Shown here: positions 52,118 through 62,935 of the stretch, piece by piece
How positions within the stretch are numbered: position 1 is the stretch's first letter
Layout: the number at the start of each line of letters is the position of its first letter
NCBI GenBank assembly: GCA_023264995.1
Contig: JAHFUR010000015.1
Coordinates: forward strand, 32,938-96,937
Reading direction: 5' to 3'
Source: Acidimicrobiia bacterium
GTDB lineage: Bacteria > Actinomycetota > Acidimicrobiia > Acidimicrobiales > AC-14
DNA: 64,000 nucleotides
Notes under the pieces: model-generated
What the model saw: the letters and a program-made list of their open reading frames with translations, nothing else
The model's database searches: none
What the model was told of the DNA's origin: nothing
Translations under genes and position numbers: made by a program

Positions 52118-53719
52118 ATGAGTGCGATTTTGCGGCGGGTGTTGGCTGCCGGCGTTCTCGGAGCGATGGTCGGGGCGTGCGCATCGGCAGACACCAAGGG
52201 GCCGGCCAAGGCCGCGCCGGCGGCGCAGGTCAACCGGGCCGAGAAGGTGCTGCCCCTCTCCCGTGACGAGGAGGGCCCGGCCGTCCTCTTCGACAAGGAC
52301 GACCCCAGGACCGTCTACCTGGCCTACTCGGAGATGTCGACGGGTGCGTGCCGCTTTGCCGTCTCCACCGACAGCGGGGCGACGTGGCGGGAGGAGAACG
52401 CCCCCGTCCTCGACCCGTTCACCAAGAACTGCGCCATGGGCTACGCCACGTCGCAGAACCTGCGGACCGAGCTCCAGCAGGGCCCGGACGGCACCATCTA
52501 CGACGTCTTCCAGGCCAACGCGCCCGACAGGAACGGCTCCCGCAGCGTGCTCCTCGGCCGTTCGAGCGACAGCGGGCGGTCGTGGCAGACCGTGGCCATC
52601 GACCCGGGCCGCCGGGCCGTCGAGGCCGGCGTCGAGCTGGAAGTCAACTTCGAGGGCCACCTCGCCATCGACCCGGCCCACCCGAAGCGCATGTACGCCA
52701 TGTGGCGCCGCTCGTTCAACCGGTACCCGGCGCCCGCCCCTCCCACCCGGCCCTACATGTCGACCTCTGACGACGGGGGCGCCACCTGGTCGCCGCCCCA
52801 GCTCATGTTCGAGCGCAACAACGGCTTCGACGGCCCCCGCCCGGTGGTCGTCGGCGACAAGCTCTTCGCCTTCTGGCGGGAGTCGGCGCCGCCCTTGCCC
52901 ACCAACCAGGACGGGCCGGCGCCGGCGCCCCCGGTCACCAGGCTGTTCGCCAGTGTGTCCACCGACCAGGGCAAGACGTGGACCGACCACGAGATCACCA
53001 ACGCCAACGACGCCAGTGAGCCCATCCCGCTCTATGACCGTGACCGGGGGACCTTCTACGTCGTGTGGCACGACAATCGGGCCAACGAGCTCGACGCCTA
53101 CTTCGCCAGCTCCAAGGACGGCATCACCTGGACCGTTCCCAAGCGGCTCAACGACGACCCGGTGGGCACCAAGTACGGCCAGCACTACCCGCAGATCTCG
53201 ATGAGCCCGAACGGTCGGCTCGACGTGGCCTGGTACGACTGGCGGGAGGACCCGTTCCCCCCGTCCACCGTCGGCAACGGCCAGACGTTGAGCCTGTTCT
53301 CCAACCGGGGCAAGTTCGTGGCCGTCTACATGACCAGTTCCCGTGACGGGGGTGCGACCTGGACGCCCAACATGCGGGTCAACGACGTGCCGATCGACCG
53401 CACGATCGGGTCGTGGATCAACAACATCGACGTCATGGCGCCCATTGCGATCTCGTCGTCGAACAGCGGCGCCATCGTGGCCTGGTCCGACACCCGTAAC
53501 GGCAACGCCATCAGCCAGACCCAGGACATCTTCACCGGCACGGTCACGTTCGGGAAGGACGCCTCCAACCGGGTCACCGGTTTCCAGGCGGGCGTGGTCG
53601 GCGGCCTGGTGGGCCTGGGCCTGTCGATGTGCCTGGCCGTCTTCCTCGTCCGCCGTCAGAACCCGCCGGCGCCGGCGCACCCCGCCCACTCAGTGCGGGA
53701 GCCCGAGCCGGCTACTTGA
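52118..53719 (+). CDS. BNR/Asp-box (sialidase-like) secreted lipoprotein
   Basis: 533 aa. Signal MSAILRRVLAAGVLGAMVGACAS has a lipobox, and a C-terminal helix (GVVGGLVGLGLSMCLAVFLV) is followed by a Pro-rich tail, so it is anchored at both ends. Six Asp boxes are visible: STDSGATW, SSDSGRSW, SDDGGATW, STDQGKTW, SKDGITW and SRDGGATW, giving a six-bladed beta-propeller. Sialidase active-site arginines are not evident, so carbohydrate hydrolysis is not assured. It sits between imuB and dnaE2 with no known SOS role. Confidence 0.82.
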   Translation: MSAILRRVLAAGVLGAMVGACASADTKGPAKAAPAAQVNRAEKVLPLSRDEEGPAVLFDKDDPRTVYLAYSEMSTGACRFAVSTDSGATWREENAPVLDPFTKNCAMGYATSQNLRTELQQGPDGTIYDVFQANAPDRNGSRSVLLGRSSDSGRSWQTVAIDPGRRAVEAGVELEVNFEGHLAIDPAHPKRMYAMWRRSFNRYPAPAPPTRPYMSTSDDGGATWSPPQLMFERNNGFDGPRPVVVGDKLFAFWRESAPPLPTNQDGPAPAPPVTRLFASVSTDQGKTWTDHEITNANDASEPIPLYDRDRGTFYVVWHDNRANELDAYFASSKDGITWTVPKRLNDDPVGTKYGQHYPQISMSPNGRLDVAWYDWREDPFPPSTVGNGQTLSLFSNRGKFVAVYMTSSRDGGATWTPNMRVNDVPIDRTIGSWINNIDVMAPIAISSSNSGAIVAWSDTRNGNAISQTQDIFTGTVTFGKDASNRVTGFQAGVVGGLVGLGLSMCLAVFLVRRQNPPAPAHPAHSVREPEPAT

Positions 53720-54584
53720 TCACCGCCTGGATCTGCTGCACGGGGAAGTTGTCGATCCGCCCCGTCGTCTGAAGGGTTCGCAACACCCCGCTCTCGCCAT
53801 CGAGGCTCCAGTGTGCGGTCCACTTCTCGGTGACGACGATGTTGTAGGTGCCGACGTTGATGTACTCATGCGTGATCTGGCCGCTCGGCCACGGCATGCC
53901 CTCGAAACTGTACGGACCAGTTGTCGTCCCATCTCCCCAGTTGACTGTGTAGGAGCCGGCGGCCGTTATGAGGAGCGGACCGTACTGCTCTGTGTTGGTG
54001 GTGTAGGTATGCGTCACCTCACCCTTGGTCTCGAGATAGGCGAGCTTTCCCGTAATTGCACGTCCCGGGGCAATTGAGGGTCGCGGCTTGGGAAGCGGAT
54101 CGTCGTCCTCCCAGTGACGTGCGGCGACCATTGCCCTCGTTTCTTGTAGGGCGGGTTCGCCGGGCGATCGAGGCGGTATTGGGCAGGGTGGATAGTTCTC
54201 AAGGATGCTGAGATCGTTGCCCGTGACGGGAATATTCGTTTCTCTTGGGTTCGGATCGACCAATAGCCGCTCATCGGGTGGCGTGACGCCCTCCTCGACA
54301 TACCCTGTAGTTGCGCACGGCTGCCCGTCCGGTCCCGTGCTGAGCCTGTTGTATGGAACGTACTTCTTAGCTGAGCCGAGGCTTGTTGCAGAGTGGCCCT
54401 GACTGCTGGATGTCTTGCTGACTGGGTCAACGATGACGATCTGAGAGCCGTCCAAATCTCCATCGCAATGGGACGCGTTAGCAACCTGATTTGGGCCGCA
54501 TTTTGGAGGATTAACGGCTTCCGATGATTGCAGATGTGTCATCATCAAGAGCGCCGTTACTACGATAGTGGCTACCCGGCGCAT
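53712..54584 (-). CDS. Secreted PKD-like protein of lower GC content
   Basis: 290 aa. Signal MRRVATIVVTALLMMTHLQSSEA; a Cys-containing N-terminal part; and a C-terminal PKD/Ig-like stretch (YTVNWGDGTTTGPYSFEG and ITHEYINVGTYNIVVTEKW). The coding DNA is visibly poorer in G+C than its neighbours, especially in 54180-54560. It overlaps the lipoprotein gene upstream by 13 nt, and its stop overlaps the BNR gene by 8 nt. No function known. Probably extracellular. Confidence 0.72.
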   Translation of the reverse strand: MRRVATIVVTALLMMTHLQSSEAVNPPKCGPNQVANASHCDGDLDGSQIVIVDPVSKTSSSQGHSATSLGSAKKYVPYNRLSTGPDGQPCATTGYVEEGVTPPDERLLVDPNPRETNIPVTGNDLSILENYPPCPIPPRSPGEPALQETRAMVAARHWEDDDPLPKPRPSIAPGRAITGKLAYLETKGEVTHTYTTNTEQYGPLLITAAGSYTVNWGDGTTTGPYSFEGMPWPSGQITHEYINVGTYNIVVTEKWTAHWSLDGESGVLRTLQTTGRIDNFPVQQIQAVIK

Positions 54585-55201
54585 GGGTCGGCAGGTTGAG
54601 AGTGATCTGGAGGAAAGCCGTCATAGATATAAGCCCAAGAGGTTACGTTGTAGTGGCTCGGATCTCGGGAGTAGTCTAGCGGCCTTAATGCCACCCACAG
54701 AGTTGTGAACGTGGCAGGACTTGTGCTAGCAGTCCCAACCGCTGAATAGTCGCGCTGCACGCGCGCAAAGACGCAGTTGGACCGACTGGTAATCAGTTGA
54801 CTTACATAGGTTTTCTTATTACCGGGGTCGGTACGATATCCTACGAAGTTGCGCCGAATGTCACTCTGAAAGTTGTCTATCTGAATTTGTAAGAAATCTG
54901 GATCTGCGTATACTGCCTTCAAACGATCGTATGCTTCCCGCGGAATAGTGCGTGTGCTGAGGACCATTCGAGTTACATCTCCCACGGCTGCGTCTAAGCC
55001 CGCCAGCACGCGATTGACGTAGGCCACGTCGATGACCGCCGGCACGGCGTAGGGGTTCGTCGTGGTTGTGCGGGGCGGTTCGGTGGGGACGGTCGGGCCG
55101 GAGGTGCCGCGGGTGGCGGAACCAGACGAGCAGGCGGCTGACGCGGTCAGGACGACAGCCGCCGCTACCGCCCGGATCGCCGTCCGCCTAGCCACCGCCA
55201 C
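54572..55201 (-). CDS. Secreted lipoprotein of lower GC content, unknown function
   Basis: 209 aa. The signal MAVARRTAIRAVAAAVVLTASAACSS contains a lipobox (SAAC). A Thr/Pro-rich linker leads to a soluble domain (YVNRVLAGLDAAVGDVTRMVLSTRTIPREAYDRL and CVFARVQRDYSAVG) that I do not recognise. The body of the gene, about 54600-55000, has near 50% G+C, far below the window average, while the signal part is GC-rich. The start lies 36 nt from the dnaE2 LexA box, on the other strand. Confidence 0.72.
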   Translation of the reverse strand: MAVARRTAIRAVAAAVVLTASAACSSGSATRGTSGPTVPTEPPRTTTTNPYAVPAVIDVAYVNRVLAGLDAAVGDVTRMVLSTRTIPREAYDRLKAVYADPDFLQIQIDNFQSDIRRNFVGYRTDPGNKKTYVSQLITSRSNCVFARVQRDYSAVGTASTSPATFTTLWVALRPLDYSRDPSHYNVTSWAYIYDGFPPDHSQPADPCAG

Positions 55202-55237
55202 AAGTCATATCAGCCACTTCCACACTTGGCAAGGGCC

Positions 55238-55249
55238 GAACATATGTTC
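55238..55249. promoter_or_regulatory. LexA (SOS) box upstream of dnaE2
   Basis: GAACATATGTTC is a perfect palindromic match to the actinobacterial LexA consensus, ending 25 nt before the dnaE2 ATG at 55275. It lies 36 nt from the start of the divergent lipoprotein gene at 55201, so one LexA dimer could control both. Confidence 0.88.
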
Positions 55250-55274
55250 GTAAAGATGGCTACACTCGGTCGTC

Positions 55275-58553
<3,279 letters not shown>

Positions 58554-58557
58554 GGGG

Positions 58558-58845
58558 ATGCCTAGAGCATGCTACCGTCATGCCATCAGCAACCTTCAGA
58601 TCAAGAACCTTCCCGAGGGCCTCCACGCCGAGCTCCGTCGTCGAGCGGGCCGCAGCGGGCTCACAGTTCGCGACTACGTCTTGCGGCTCATCGAGGCCGA
58701 CCAGCGGCTGCCGTCCACGGAGGACTGGCTCGACGAGCTGCGGGCGCACCCCCCGGTGACCATCTCGGCCGACGACGTGGTGCGGGCCATCGAGGAGGCC
58801 CGGGACGGACGTGACGCCGGCGTGATCGACGCCGCCACGGGGTGA
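58558..58845 (+). CDS. FitA-like ribbon-helix-helix antitoxin
   Basis: 95 aa. The RHH core SNLQIKNLPEGLHAELRRRAGRSGLTVRDYVLRLI is the FitA/VapB class. The C-terminal half (STEDWLDELRAHPPVTIS and ADDVVRAIEEARDGR) would wrap the toxin. ATG at 58558 is in frame, with a GGGG/AGG upstream; the N-terminal 10 residues are extra to typical antitoxins, so an internal start is possible. Overlaps the toxin gene by 4 nt. Autoregulation is expected. Confidence 0.85.
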   Translation: MPRACYRHAISNLQIKNLPEGLHAELRRRAGRSGLTVRDYVLRLIEADQRLPSTEDWLDELRAHPPVTISADDVVRAIEEARDGRDAGVIDAATG

Positions 58846-59237
58846 GCGTGGTCATCGACGCGTCGGCTCTCGTCGTCCTGCTCCTGCGCCTGCCGGGGGC
58901 GGCGGCGGTCGAGCGGGAGCTGGCCCGGGACGATGTGGTGGCGCCGGCCCACATCGACGCCGAGGTGCTGAGCGCCCTCGCCCGGTTGTGCCGTCACGAC
59001 GCGGTCGATGCGCCTCGGGCCGAGCAGGCCATCGTCGCCCTGCGCCGGGCCAGGATCACCCGTATGGCCCTGGCCCCCTTGCTGGAGGGCGCCTGGGCCC
59101 GCCGCCAGAACGTCTCCGCCGACGACGCGTTGTACGTCGCCCTGGCCACGCGGCTTGGGTGTGGCCTGCTCACTGCCGACCGTCGGCTGGCTGGGGCGCC
59201 CGGCCTGGGCGTGCCGGTGACCGTCGTGGCGGCGTAG
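58842..59237 (+). CDS. VapC/FitB-type PIN-domain toxin
   Basis: 131 aa. The PIN-domain acidic residues are present: D in VVIDASALV, E in HIDAEVLSALA, D in SADDALYVALA, and D in LLTADRRLAG. Such toxins cleave tRNA or rRNA. GTG at 58842 overlaps the antitoxin stop by 4 nt, the usual coupled arrangement. It lies directly after dnaE2 and ends 7 nt from the convergent 5'-nucleotidase gene. Class assignment is firm, target unknown. Confidence 0.9.
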   Translation: MSVVIDASALVVLLLRLPGAAAVERELARDDVVAPAHIDAEVLSALARLCRHDAVDAPRAEQAIVALRRARITRMALAPLLEGAWARRQNVSADDALYVALATRLGCGLLTADRRLAGAPGLGVPVTVVAA

Positions 59238-59244
59238 CCGGCGC

Positions 59245-60771
59245 CTACCGCTTGAGCTCGGCGATGAGGGCCTTGCGCAGGTCGATGTGCGGGGCGACGT
59301 TGGTCACGCCGGGGTTCTGGCGGGTCAGGAAATCAAGCTTGGTCTCCTTCCCGGTGAGGAGGAACTCGTTGATGGCCACCTTGTAGCGCCGTGCCGGGTC
59401 GAGCGGCGCCCCGCCGACCAGCCACCGGTCGCCGGCGGCATTGCGGGTGACGTTCGCCGTCTGGAGGAACCCGCCGGTGCCGGCGTTGGCCCGGCCCTGG
59501 TCGAGAACGCGCTTCAGGAGACTGCCGGTCATGTCCGCCGACAGGACGGCGTCGCCGAAGGGTAGCGTCCTGATGACGTCGTACTCGGTCACCTCGCCGG
59601 CGGGGATCTCGTCGTCGATGCGTACTGAGCCGGCGTTGAACAGGGCCAGCTCGGACCCCGGGACGGCGTGGAGCATGCCTGTGGCCAGCCGGTCGGTGAG
59701 CTGGGTCGGCCTGTTGCGCACGCTCGCCTCCCGCCCGTCGAATGACTGGGTTGTCGTGGCCACGACCCGTGTCGGCTCGAAGCCCTGGGTGCGGAACCCG
59801 GCGAACCCGGCGTCCTGCCACCGGGTGACTGCGGCAAGGACCGCCGGGTCGTCGGCCAGCTCGGGCGTGACCCGTCGGAGGTCGGACTGCACTTCGAGCT
59901 TCTTGGTGGCGGTGTCGTAGGTGAGGTCGTGCACGTAGACGGTGCGGGCGTTGGCATCGGCCTTGAGGATCGGCGTGAAGTTGGTGCCTCGCGAGGCCTC
60001 GGCGTTCTCGTGCTCGTGCCCACCGAGCACCAGGTCGATCCCGGGGACGCTCTGGACCAGGCGGATGTCGTCCTCCATGGCGAGATGGGTGACGGCGATG
60101 AGGATGTCGACGTTGGGACGGAGGGCGGCGACCTGCTCCTTGGCCGCGGCGACGGGGTCGCGGTAGGCGATGTACCCGGCCGGGTTGGCGCCCAACGTCA
60201 ACCCGAGGAGCCCGACGCGCACCTGCGCCCCTTTGGCGTTCTTCGCCGTGAAGATGATGTTGGCGGGCACATTGGCCAGGGGCTGGCCGTTCACGCCGGT
60301 GACGTTGCTGGAGAACCAGCGGAAACGTGACTCGCTCAAACGCCGGGTGAACTGGTCCTGGTTGAGGTCGAACTCATGATTGCCGAACGTGGCGAAGTCC
60401 AGGCCCAGCACGTTCATCACGTCCACCATTTGCTTGCCGGCGAGGCGTTCCCCGTCGACGGTTGCCGTCCCCAGGGCGGAAGGGCTCAGCAGGTCGCCGG
60501 CGAGGATGGTGAAGGTGTTGGGGTTGCGGGCGACGACCTGCCGGCGGAGGGTGGCCAGGCGGGCCAACCCACCCTCCTTGCCACCACTGACCGGCGTCAG
60601 CTCGTAGACGTCGTTCATCTGGATGATGCTCAGTGAGACCACGCCGACGTGACCCACGGGGCCCTTCGGTGAGGTACTGCACCCCGCGGCCAGAAGGGCG
60701 ACGGCCGCCAGCCAAAGCGCCAGGGAGCTCGGCCACCGGCTCATACGGGTACGGAGTCCGACGTCGACCAT
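59245..60771 (-). CDS. 5'-nucleotidase/UshA-like lipoprotein
   Basis: 508 aa. Signal with lipobox LAAGCS, then a metallophosphatase domain: IIQMNDVYELTP (D), LAGDLLSPS (D), FGNHEFD (N-H-D), VTHLAMEDD and GGHEHENAE. The C-terminal 5'-nucleotidase domain has LFNAGSVRIDDEIPAG and LPFGDAVLSADMTG. It hydrolyses extracellular nucleotides or related phosphoesters. ATG at 60771; an in-frame ATG at 60744 (MSRWPSS) would give a better signal length. Confidence 0.9.
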   Translation of the reverse strand: MVDVGLRTRMSRWPSSLALWLAAVALLAAGCSTSPKGPVGHVGVVSLSIIQMNDVYELTPVSGGKEGGLARLATLRRQVVARNPNTFTILAGDLLSPSALGTATVDGERLAGKQMVDVMNVLGLDFATFGNHEFDLNQDQFTRRLSESRFRWFSSNVTGVNGQPLANVPANIIFTAKNAKGAQVRVGLLGLTLGANPAGYIAYRDPVAAAKEQVAALRPNVDILIAVTHLAMEDDIRLVQSVPGIDLVLGGHEHENAEASRGTNFTPILKADANARTVYVHDLTYDTATKKLEVQSDLRRVTPELADDPAVLAAVTRWQDAGFAGFRTQGFEPTRVVATTTQSFDGREASVRNRPTQLTDRLATGMLHAVPGSELALFNAGSVRIDDEIPAGEVTEYDVIRTLPFGDAVLSADMTGSLLKRVLDQGRANAGTGGFLQTANVTRNAAGDRWLVGGAPLDPARRYKVAINEFLLTGKETKLDFLTRQNPGVTNVAPHIDLRKALIAELKR

Positions 60772-60851
60772 CGGAACTGGCTACTTGGGGTGGCACCATC
60801 TGGCAAGTGCCGACGGCGCCGGCGCCGCTATGCCACCCAAACGTCAGGTGA

Positions 60852-61208
60852 TCAGCAACCCACCTCGAACCAGACGCACTTCGTGCCGTCGCGCTCGCGG
60901 TCGACGCCCCACGCTGACGCCAGCTCCTCGACGATGACGACGCCTCGGCCCGAGAGGTCGTCGAGCCGGCCCATACGGCGGACGGGGACCTCGGGGCTGC
61001 GGTCGGCCACGGCCACGCGGACAACGTGCTCGCCGATCTCGACGGCCAGCTGCGGGCGGGACTGGCCATGGACGATGGCGTTGGTCACGACCTCGCTGGT
61101 CAGCAGCTCCACAGTGTCCACCACGCCGCCGGCGACCTGCCTGCTCATCAGCACGTCACGGACGAACCGCCGCGCCGCGCCCACGCTGGTCGGGTGCGGC
61201 GAAAGCAT
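60852..61208 (-). CDS. RsbW-like ATP-binding protein (short HATPase_c)
   Basis: 118 aa from the ATG at 61208; a TTG at 61229 adds 7 residues but lies at the -10 region. HATPase_c motifs: LLTSEVVTNAIVHG (N box), VADRSPEVPV and LSGRGVVIVEELASAWGV (G2). A compact anti-sigma/serine-kinase-type protein, as is abundant in actinobacteria. No sigma factor or STAS partner is adjacent. A likely -10 (TATGAT, minus strand 61235-61230) lies just upstream. Confidence 0.8.
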   Translation of the reverse strand: MLSPHPTSVGAARRFVRDVLMSRQVAGGVVDTVELLTSEVVTNAIVHGQSRPQLAVEIGEHVVRVAVADRSPEVPVRRMGRLDDLSGRGVVIVEELASAWGVDRERDGTKCVWFEVGC

Positions 61209-61229
61209 CGTCCGGATTTCGATACACAA

Positions 61230-61235
61230 ATCATA
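61230..61235 (-). promoter_or_regulatory. Candidate -10 hexamer for the short RsbW-like gene
   Basis: TATGAT on the minus strand sits in an A+T-rich stretch (61214-61260) unusual for this genome. A -35 CTCAAA at 61258-61253 (17-nt spacing) is weak. The transcript start would be near 61223, leaving a short leader to the ATG at 61208. Confidence 0.4.
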
Positions 61236-61301
61236 CCGGTGAAAACGGAGGTTTTGAGACAGGCCTTTTCGGGAACGACGGACGAAATAGGCAGGAACGG
61301 G

Positions 61302-61820
61302 TCAGTAGGGCGACCCGGGAGATGTCTCGTCGAACACCAGGCCCATGACCACCGCGTCCCAGAGCTCACCGTTCCGCCTGGGGTAATGGCGGCGGAGTGT
61401 TCCTTCCTCGACAAAGCCGTGGCGAAGGTAGAGGCGCCGGGCGGCATCGTTGTGGGGCCACACCTGGAGCGCCAGCTTGTGTGCGCCCAGTTCCTTCGCC
61501 GCATCGATGGCGGCGAGGACGAGGGCGCTGCCGACACCCCGGCCCCGCCAGTCGGCGGCCACCATCATCCCGAGGCCGGCCACCCGGTACGGCGCCAGGT
61601 CGACGCGGGCGTGGCCGACGAGCTCGTCGCCGACGACGGCGACGAGCGACGCCCTCTCTGTGGAGGTCACCTCGTCGAGGAAGCGCTCGCGCTGGTGGTC
61701 TCGGTCGACGGGCGCCTGGGCCCCCAACCACCGACCCTCCTCGACGACGGCGACGAACAGGTCGACGAGCGCGTCGAGGTCGTCGGGTGCCGCCCGGCGG
61801 ACGCCGACCCGGTCGCTCAC
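61302..61820 (-). CDS. GNAT-family N-acetyltransferase
   Basis: 172 aa. GNAT motif A is ADWRGRGVGSALV (Q/RxxGxG/A), preceded by VGHARVDLAPYRVAGLGMMV and followed by LALQVWPHNDAARRLYLRHGFVEEG. Acetyl-CoA-dependent N-acetyltransferase; the substrate is unknown. The GTG at 61820 overlaps the SDR stop by 4 nt (GTGA), so the two are in one operon. Confidence 0.9.
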   Translation of the reverse strand: MSDRVGVRRAAPDDLDALVDLFVAVVEEGRWLGAQAPVDRDHQRERFLDEVTSTERASLVAVVGDELVGHARVDLAPYRVAGLGMMVAADWRGRGVGSALVLAAIDAAKELGAHKLALQVWPHNDAARRLYLRHGFVEEGTLRRHYPRRNGELWDAVVMGLVFDETSPGSPY

Positions 61821-62596
61821 CGGGCCAGCACCGCGCCGAGGGCCCGCCGGCTCACCGACCAGGGCACAACACCGGAGATGCCGGTGAGCACCCGGTAGCC
61901 CAGCCCGGGCACGCACTGCGCCCGACCGCGCCAGACGGCGCGCAGGCCGGCCCGGGCGACGGTGTCGGCCTTCATCCACGCCGGCCCCGGGACGATGGAG
62001 CGGTTCATGCCCGCGGCGTCGTGGAACTCGGTGCGGGTGAAGCCGGGGAGGAGGGCGGTGACCGTCACCCCCTGGCGGCGCACCTCCTCGTGCAGCGCGT
62101 GGCTGAAGCTCGACAGGTACGCCTTCGTGGCCGCATAGGTGGCGACGTGGGGCATGGGCTGGAGCCCGGCGATCGACGAGACGTTCAGCACCCCGCCGTG
62201 GCCCCGGGCCAGCATCGGCTCCAGGGCGGCGTGGGTGAGGCGGACCGGCGCCAGCACGTTGAGGCGGATCTGGCTCGCCTGCCAGTCGATGGGGATGTCG
62301 GCGAAGGGGCCCTGGCCGCCGGCGCCGGCGTTGTTGACCAGAAGATCGACGGGGGGAGCGCCCGACCGGAGCCGGTCCTCGAGCTGGGCCAGCTGGTCGG
62401 GGTCGGTGAGGTCGGCCACGATCACGTCGACGGTTACCCCGTGGGCCGCCCGCAGGTCCGTGGCCAGCGCCTCCAGCCGGTCCCGCCGGCGGGCCACCAC
62501 GATCACATGGGACCCCTCGGCTGCCAGCCGTACCGCCACCGCCCGCCCGATCCCGCTCGACGCGCCGGTGACGAGGGCGACGGGCCAACGGGGCAT
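61817..62596 (-). CDS. SDR-family oxidoreductase
   Basis: 259 aa. Cofactor motif TGASSGIG at about residues 10-17, NNAGAGG, catalytic Ser in NVSSIAGL, and YxxxK in YAATK, all intact. Classical short-chain dehydrogenase/reductase of the DltE/YqjQ type. Reaction: NAD(P)(H)-dependent carbonyl reduction. Substrate unknown. ATG at 62596; first gene of the two-gene operon with GNAT. Confidence 0.92.
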   Translation of the reverse strand: MPRWPVALVTGASSGIGRAVAVRLAAEGSHVIVVARRRDRLEALATDLRAAHGVTVDVIVADLTDPDQLAQLEDRLRSGAPPVDLLVNNAGAGGQGPFADIPIDWQASQIRLNVLAPVRLTHAALEPMLARGHGGVLNVSSIAGLQPMPHVATYAATKAYLSSFSHALHEEVRRQGVTVTALLPGFTRTEFHDAAGMNRSIVPGPAWMKADTVARAGLRAVWRGRAQCVPGLGYRVLTGISGVVPWSVSRRALGAVLAR

Positions 62597-62652
62597 GGCC
62601 CACGATGGTAGGGGAGCCGATCCTGTCTCACCCCCTTTGTACCGTCGTCGCC

Positions 62653-62844
62653 ATGGAGATCACCTGTGACGATTGTGTGATGCAGGACACGCCGGCGTGC
62701 GAGGACTGCGTGGTCACCTTCATTTGCGGACGGGAGCCGGGGGAGGCGGTGGTATTCGACGTGGCCGAGGCCCGCGCCGTCCGCCTCCTGGGTGAGGTGG
62801 GCCTGGTCCCGCCCCTGCGCCGGCGGGCTCGGGTGGCCCACTGA
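62653..62844 (+). CDS. Cys-rich small protein, possible zinc-binding
   Basis: 63 aa. Five cysteines in the first 23 residues (CDDC, ACEDC, FIC) in a CxxC...CxxC...C pattern suggest a zinc or Fe-S site. The remaining part is a helix (AEARAVRLLGEVGLVPPLRRR). Similar tiny proteins are found upstream of SepH-like genes in actinobacteria in my recollection, but I cannot verify this. ATG at 62653. A hairpin lies at its stop codon. Function unknown. Confidence 0.6.
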   Translation: MEITCDDCVMQDTPACEDCVVTFICGREPGEAVVFDVAEARAVRLLGEVGLVPPLRRRARVAH

Positions 62845-62867
62845 ACGGTGAGCATCACCGTTGGGCC
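62835..62867 (+). terminator. Hairpin at the end of the Cys-rich gene
   Basis: AACGGTGA (62844-62851) pairs perfectly with TCACCGTT (62855-62862) over a 3-nt loop; GGCCC and GGGCC flank this with a 4-nt bulge. It overlaps the stop codon and precedes the next gene by about 70 nt. No U-tract, so termination strength is uncertain. Confidence 0.5.
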
Positions 62868-62935
62868 GCCGGGCCGAGTGGTACGGTCCGCACGAAATGG
62901 CCCGGGCTTCGGGCCGCGAGCCACCAGGAGCATGC

